From positions 1 through 10,055 of the forward strand of contig JAJRQS010000031.1 in the NCBI GenBank assembly GCA_024280135.1: a stretch of 10,055 nt of DNA, given 5' to 3'. Within the stretch, counting starts at the first letter, position 1, and each line of letters begins with the position of its first letter. Both the position numbers and the translations under genes were made by a program. The DNA is from Bacteroidota bacterium. GTDB taxonomy: Bacteria; Bacteroidota; Bacteroidia; Chitinophagales; Saprospiraceae. Under the pieces are notes generated by a model that saw only the letters and a program-made list of their open reading frames with translations, was not told the DNA's origin and did not search any database. Shown in pieces: positions 8,066-10,055 of the stretch.

Positions 8066-8102
8066 TATGCCAATACGAGGGTATTTGTGTCAGATTGGCA
8101 TA
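8066..8102. promoter_or_regulatory. Inverted repeat TATGCCAAT-N19-ATTGGCATA upstream of htpG
   Basis: Perfect 9-bp arms at 8066-8074 and 8094-8102 are separated by 19 bases, so equivalent bases are 28 bp apart. A smaller hairpin, AATAC-GAGG-GTATT (8072-8085), is nested in the left half. The right arm covers the TTG of the predicted htpG -33 box, so binding there would be expected to block transcription. The arms do not match the CIRCE heat-shock operator (TTAGCACTC-N9-GAGTGCTAA). The regulator is unknown. Confidence 0.5.
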
Positions 8103-8126
8103 GAATACGGGATGGCATAGGCTTTG
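8095..8126 (+). promoter_or_regulatory. Putative htpG promoter, Bacteroidota-type
   Basis: TTG (8095-8097), 20 bases, then TAGGCTTTG (8118-8126). Bacteroidota housekeeping promoters have TTG near -33 and TAnnTTTG near -7, about 19-21 bases apart. This site fits except for one extra base inside the -7 box. Transcription would start roughly 35 bases before the ATG. An overlapping alternative is a degraded sigma-54 site, TGGCAT-N5-TTGAT (8113-8128), which lacks the -12 GC. Confidence 0.4.
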
Positions 8127-8168
8127 ATCTTTCTTTTACATTGAGAAACAATAAAAAAATAAAATAAA

Positions 8169-10037
8169 ATGTCTAAAGCTAAAAAAGGAAATATCGAGGT
8201 CCAATCAGACAATATCTTTGATATCATCAAGCGATTTTTGTATTCGGATCAAGAGATATTCTTGCGTGAATTAGTTTCTAATGCGGTGGATGCCATCCAA
8301 AAGTTAAATACCCTTTCCCGTAAGGGGGACTTCAAAGGTGAAGTTGAAGAGCCCCTTGTTGAGATCATTTTAGATGAAAAAAAGAAGTCATTGACTATTA
8401 GAGATAATGGGATAGGAATGACAGAAGAAGAAGTCAAGAAGTATCTAAACCAAATTGCTGTTTCAGGTGCTAGAGAATTTATGGATAAGCACAAGGATAG
8501 TAACATCATCGGTAATTTCGGACTAGGATTTTACTCTTCTTTTATGGTTTCCGATAAGGTGGAAGTGAGGACCAAGTCCTATAAGAAAGACAGCAAGCCT
8601 GTTCTTTGGACTTGCGAAGGAAATCCAGAGACGCTCATCTCTGTTGGGAAGAAGAAGGAACATGGTACAGAAATTACCCTTTTTATCTCAGAAGAAAGCA
8701 AAGAGTTTTTGCAAAAATCGAGAATTGAGGGCTTGCTAAAAAAGTACGATCTCTTCCTTCCGGTAAAAATAAAATTTGGGACAAAGACTTTGACGGAGTA
8801 TGAAGGAGAAGGCGATGATAAGAAAGAAATTAAAAAAGAAGTTGATAATATTATTAATGAAGTCGCCCCAATTTGGACAAAGAAAGCTTCGGATTTAAAA
8901 GATGAAGATTACCTTTCTTTTTATAACTACTTGTACCCAATGTCGCAGCCGCCGATGTTTTGGATTCATTTGAATATTGACTTTCCATTTAATTTGAGAG
9001 GGGTGCTGTATTTTCCGAAGTTGACCAGTAATATTGAGTTAGATCGCAACAAAATCCAGTTGTATAGCAATCAGGTTTATGTAACGGATGAAGTTAAAGA
9101 CATCGTTCCGGAGTTTTTGACCTTGTTGCATGGGGTGATTGATTCGCCAGATATCCCTTTAAATGTCAGTAGAAGTTATCTGCAAAGTGATAGTAACGTG
9201 CGTCAGATCACGGGGTATATCACCAAAAAGGTAGCAGAAAAATTAAAGGAGTTGTTTTTTGATGATCGCAAGGCATACGAAGAAAAATGGAATGACATTG
9301 CTTTGTTTGTGAAATATGGCATGATTACCGAAGAGAAGTTTTATAAGAAAGCAGAAAAATTCTTCTTATTAAAAGGAACAGATAATACTTATCATACCAT
9401 AGAGGAGTACAAAGAAAAGGTTAAAGACCTTCAAACCAATAAGGACGGAAAGATTGTAATCCTTTATACCAATCATATTGATGAACATACGCACAAGGTG
9501 AGCTTGGCGAAAGATAGGGGTTATGATGTGGTCGTCTTTGATCATCCAATAGATAATCATGTGATTCAGAAGTTAGAACAGCATGTAGAAGGCATTCAGT
9601 TTTCTAGAATTGATGCGGAGACCTTGGATAAACTTATTGAAAAAGATGAAAAGATAGAATCGATCCTTTCGGAAAAAGAAGAAGAAAAGGTCAAGAAGTT
9701 GTTCTTAGAAGTAATAGGAGATAGCCAAGGTTCATTACAAGTGGCACCGATGTCAAGCAAAGAACCTCCTGTGACCATCACCCGCTCAGAAGGGATGCGT
9801 AGAATGCAAGAAATGCAAATGATGCAAAGTATGGGTGGAATGAGTTTTGATTTCTACAACGTAGTCGTGAATAGTAATCACCCACTCATTACGAAAGTGC
9901 TCAAGAAAATAGGTGATAGCAAAAAGGATTTTGCTAAGTACTTATATGATCTTGCTCTCTTGAGCCATGGAATGTTGAAAGGAGATGCGATGACGGATTT
10001 TATTAATAATAGCATTGAATATATGAGTGGCGAATAA
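8169..10037 (+). CDS. htpG: Chaperone HtpG (bacterial Hsp90)
   Basis: Complete protein of 622 aa, close to the 624 of E. coli HtpG. It is an ATP-dependent cytosolic homodimeric chaperone that remodels client proteins, usually together with DnaK. The N-terminal GHKL ATPase domain (about 1-215) shows E34 and N38 in RELVSNAVDAI, D79-G81-G83 in DNGIGM, the glycine-rich lid GNFGLGFYSS (115-124) and G166-T167. A charged loop (EGEGDDKKEIKKE) lies at 212-224. The middle domain (about 225-490) carries the catalytic-loop arginine R335 in NVSRSYLQSD. The C-terminal dimerisation domain (about 500-622) contains a methionine-rich stretch at 543-558. All residues needed for ATP binding and hydrolysis are present, so it should be active. 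The start is supported by the conserved SKAKKGNIEVQSD opening; upstream is A-rich without a Shine-Dalgarno. The gene stands alone in the window, divergent from the surface-protein genes; only 18 bases follow its stop, so a terminator cannot be judged. Confidence 0.98.
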   Translation: MSKAKKGNIEVQSDNIFDIIKRFLYSDQEIFLRELVSNAVDAIQKLNTLSRKGDFKGEVEEPLVEIILDEKKKSLTIRDNGIGMTEEEVKKYLNQIAVSGAREFMDKHKDSNIIGNFGLGFYSSFMVSDKVEVRTKSYKKDSKPVLWTCEGNPETLISVGKKKEHGTEITLFISEESKEFLQKSRIEGLLKKYDLFLPVKIKFGTKTLTEYEGEGDDKKEIKKEVDNIINEVAPIWTKKASDLKDEDYLSFYNYLYPMSQPPMFWIHLNIDFPFNLRGVLYFPKLTSNIELDRNKIQLYSNQVYVTDEVKDIVPEFLTLLHGVIDSPDIPLNVSRSYLQSDSNVRQITGYITKKVAEKLKELFFDDRKAYEEKWNDIALFVKYGMITEEKFYKKAEKFFLLKGTDNTYHTIEEYKEKVKDLQTNKDGKIVILYTNHIDEHTHKVSLAKDRGYDVVVFDHPIDNHVIQKLEQHVEGIQFSRIDAETLDKLIEKDEKIESILSEKEEEKVKKLFLEVIGDSQGSLQVAPMSSKEPPVTITRSEGMRRMQEMQMMQSMGGMSFDFYNVVVNSNHPLITKVLKKIGDSKKDFAKYLYDLALLSHGMLKGDAMTDFINNSIEYMSGE

Positions 10038-10055
10038 AACGCTTTGAAATTTTAT

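Larger units (their letters stand above)
7779..8168. other. Divergent intergenic region, 390 bp, rich in palindromes and a structured RNA candidate
   Basis: This gap separates the minus-strand surface-protein gene from plus-strand htpG. I see no convincing open reading frame in it. From left to right it holds an AT-rich leader with an (AT)6 tract at 7849-7860, a weak TGACC-N10-GGTCA inverted repeat (7888-7907), and a hairpin plus T-run on the minus strand (7915-7966). It continues with a GCAA-tetraloop hairpin (7975-7986), a sigma-54-like box (8004-8019), a 15-bp palindrome (8038-8052) and a 9-bp inverted repeat (8066-8102). A putative htpG promoter and an A-rich start region close it. The individual elements have their own entries. 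Confidence 0.8.

Overview
The window comes from the genome of a Bacteroidota bacterium, probably of the Saprospirales/Chitinophagales type. This rests on an AT-rich sequence, start codons preceded by A/T-rich DNA instead of Shine-Dalgarno sequences, a type IX secretion (T9SS) type B C-terminal sorting domain, SdrD-B-like and tandem-95 surface repeats, and an HtpG of the Bacteroidota kind. The lineage below phylum level is inference.

Layout. Positions 1-5337 (minus strand) hold the first 1,779 codons of a giant secreted protein. It has a signal peptide, about 1,500 residues of unrecognised, probably beta-rich sequence, and then at least two and a half tandem-95 (cadherin-like/VCBS-type) repeats that run off the left edge. 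A 131-bp gap follows, holding a strong intrinsic terminator for the next gene. Positions 5469-7778 (minus) hold a complete 769-residue secreted protein: signal peptide, four SdrD-B-like domains, two Ig/cadherin-like modules and a T9SS type B sorting domain. Positions 7779-8168 are a 390-bp divergent intergenic region. Positions 8169-10037 (plus) hold a complete htpG (bacterial Hsp90).

How the genes relate. The two minus-strand genes look like co-oriented members of a T9SS-exported surface or adhesin locus. They are separated by a terminator and are probably transcribed independently. The giant gene's C-terminus and any partner (for example a PorP/SprF-like outer-membrane protein) would lie to the left of the window. 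htpG is a cytosolic chaperone gene with no evident functional link to them beyond the shared intergenic region.

The most interesting part is that intergenic region. On the minus strand it holds a long imperfect hairpin followed by a T-run, that is, a terminator where no annotated gene ends. It is preceded by a GCAA-tetraloop hairpin and by a sequence with the exact -24/-12 spacing of a sigma-54 promoter. This could be an undescribed small RNA of about 80 nt, or a terminator-type leader controlling the 769-residue surface protein. On the htpG side there is a 15-bp palindrome and a 9-bp inverted repeat overlapping a plausible Bacteroidota-type promoter. I see no CRISPR array, tRNA, rRNA, insertion sequence or defence system.
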